The notes under the pieces are model-generated. The model was not told the origin of the DNA, did no database searches, and saw nothing but the letters and a program-made list of their open reading frames with translations. From JASFQI01 sp050115555 (GTDB lineage: Bacteria; Desulfobacterota; DSM-4660; Desulfatiglandales; HGW-15), in contig JASFQI010000124.1 in assembly GCA_050115555.1 (NCBI GenBank), forward strand, positions 1-12,781: a stretch of DNA of 12,781 nt, read 5' to 3'. The translations under genes and the position numbers were made by a program. Each line of letters starts with the position of its first letter. Positions within the stretch are counted from its first letter, which is position 1. This document shows positions 12,309-12,781 of this stretch, in pieces.

Positions 12309-12781
12309 ATGAAAAGAAGAGTCACCGTCATGGCCATTCTATTTACCGCCACTGTCCTCTTTGGGGCGTGTCATCAATCCGAAGAAGAGCCTCAGGCCTC
12401 AAAAAAGGAGGCAAAGACAAGGTCATCGGGGCCTGTAATGCCGGATAAATCCCTTATTCTCGGCCTTGATATCGAGCCTGATGAAGGATTTGATCCGCTC
12501 CTGGGCTGGGGCAGGTACGGCACGCCTCTCATTCAAAGCACCCTACTCAGAAGGGATGAGAACCAGGATATTTTCGGGGACCTGGCCAAAGAATGGAAGC
12601 TCAGCGATGACCGCTGCGTCTGGAGCATTCTTCTTCGGGAAGACGCTCTTTTCTCGGATGGACGCCCCGTGACCGCCGAGGATGTCGCCTTTACCTTCAA
12701 TCGGGCGGCCCAGAGCGGTGGGAAGACCGATGTAACGGTACTGGAGGAGGCCGTGGCTGTTGGCGACCACTTGGTTGAAAT
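12309..12781 (+). CDS. ABC transporter substrate-binding lipoprotein, peptide/nickel (SBP_bac_5) family, partial
   Basis: The 157 codons run to the window end without a stop. Residues 1-21 are a lipoprotein signal (M-K-R-R, hydrophobic core, VLFGAC with C21), followed by a polar linker. The domain begins at PDKSLILGLDIEPDEGFDPL and continues GWGRYGTPLIQSTLL, DIFGDLAKEWKLSDD, VWSILLREDALFSDGRPVTA and EDVAFTFNRAAQSGG, which are the standard opening motifs of family 5 binding proteins (L-x-x-D-G-x-x-[LV]-T-A-x-D-V-x-[FY]-[TS]). The E-P-x-x-G-F-D-P-x-x-G-W-G-R-Y-G stretch resembles, from memory, the nickel-type members of anaerobes rather than oligopeptide ones. Full proteins are about 500 residues, so two thirds lie outside. 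It would capture nickel (chelate) or peptides outside the inner membrane and pass it to a permease, expected just downstream. Start has AAAGGA nine bases upstream. Confidence 0.88.
   Translation, partial: MKRRVTVMAILFTATVLFGACHQSEEEPQASKKEAKTRSSGPVMPDKSLILGLDIEPDEGFDPLLGWGRYGTPLIQSTLLRRDENQDIFGDLAKEWKLSDDRCVWSILLREDALFSDGRPVTAEDVAFTFNRAAQSGGKTDVTVLEEAVAVGDHLVE

Overview
The window reads as bacterial chromosome with moderately high GC. Gene content (an NtrC-type sigma-54 activator, HU, YitT, an FmdE-like protein, a CooT-family nickel protein and a hydrogenase-protease-like protein) and dense short intergenic repeats suggest an anaerobic Desulfobacterota (deltaproteobacterial) organism, for example a sulfate reducer or syntroph. 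That assignment is inference from gene content, not from a search.

Left part (1-5150). A LapA-type membrane protein is cut by the window start (minus). Next comes an NCS2 nucleobase permease with an extra RsbW/SpoIIAB-like C-terminal domain (minus); a 101-bp palindromic repeat abuts its stop codon. A GT-A glycosyltransferase resembling mannosylglycerate or glucosyl-3-phosphoglycerate synthases follows on plus. It converges on an HU-type DNA-binding protein across a shared hairpin. Two small OB-fold-like proteins, one exported, form a minus-strand pair ending in a strong intrinsic terminator.

Middle part (5151-8671). A sigma-54 activator with a degenerate receiver domain (minus) is divergent from a YitT-family membrane protein (plus). 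A second, diverged copy of the palindromic repeat lies upstream of the activator, in inverted orientation relative to the first. A truncated flavin reductase-like gene and a strong terminator close this part.

Right part (8672-12781). This looks like a nickel-handling cassette. Five co-directional genes encode a hydrogenase-maturation-protease-like protein lacking a usual metal ligand, an FmdE-domain protein with a novel N-terminus, a small His-motif helical protein overlapping a CooT-family nickel protein, and an unrecognised 280-residue protein. A convergent gene encodes an 86-residue protein that is 42 percent histidine, with a near-consensus promoter. Beyond a second terminator of the same repeat type lie a tiny exported ORF and the start of a lipoprotein ABC-transporter binding protein of the peptide/nickel family, cut by the window end. 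Together these suggest nickel capture, storage and delivery to a nickel enzyme encoded elsewhere. The combination, rather than any single gene, is the best candidate for an undescribed system here.
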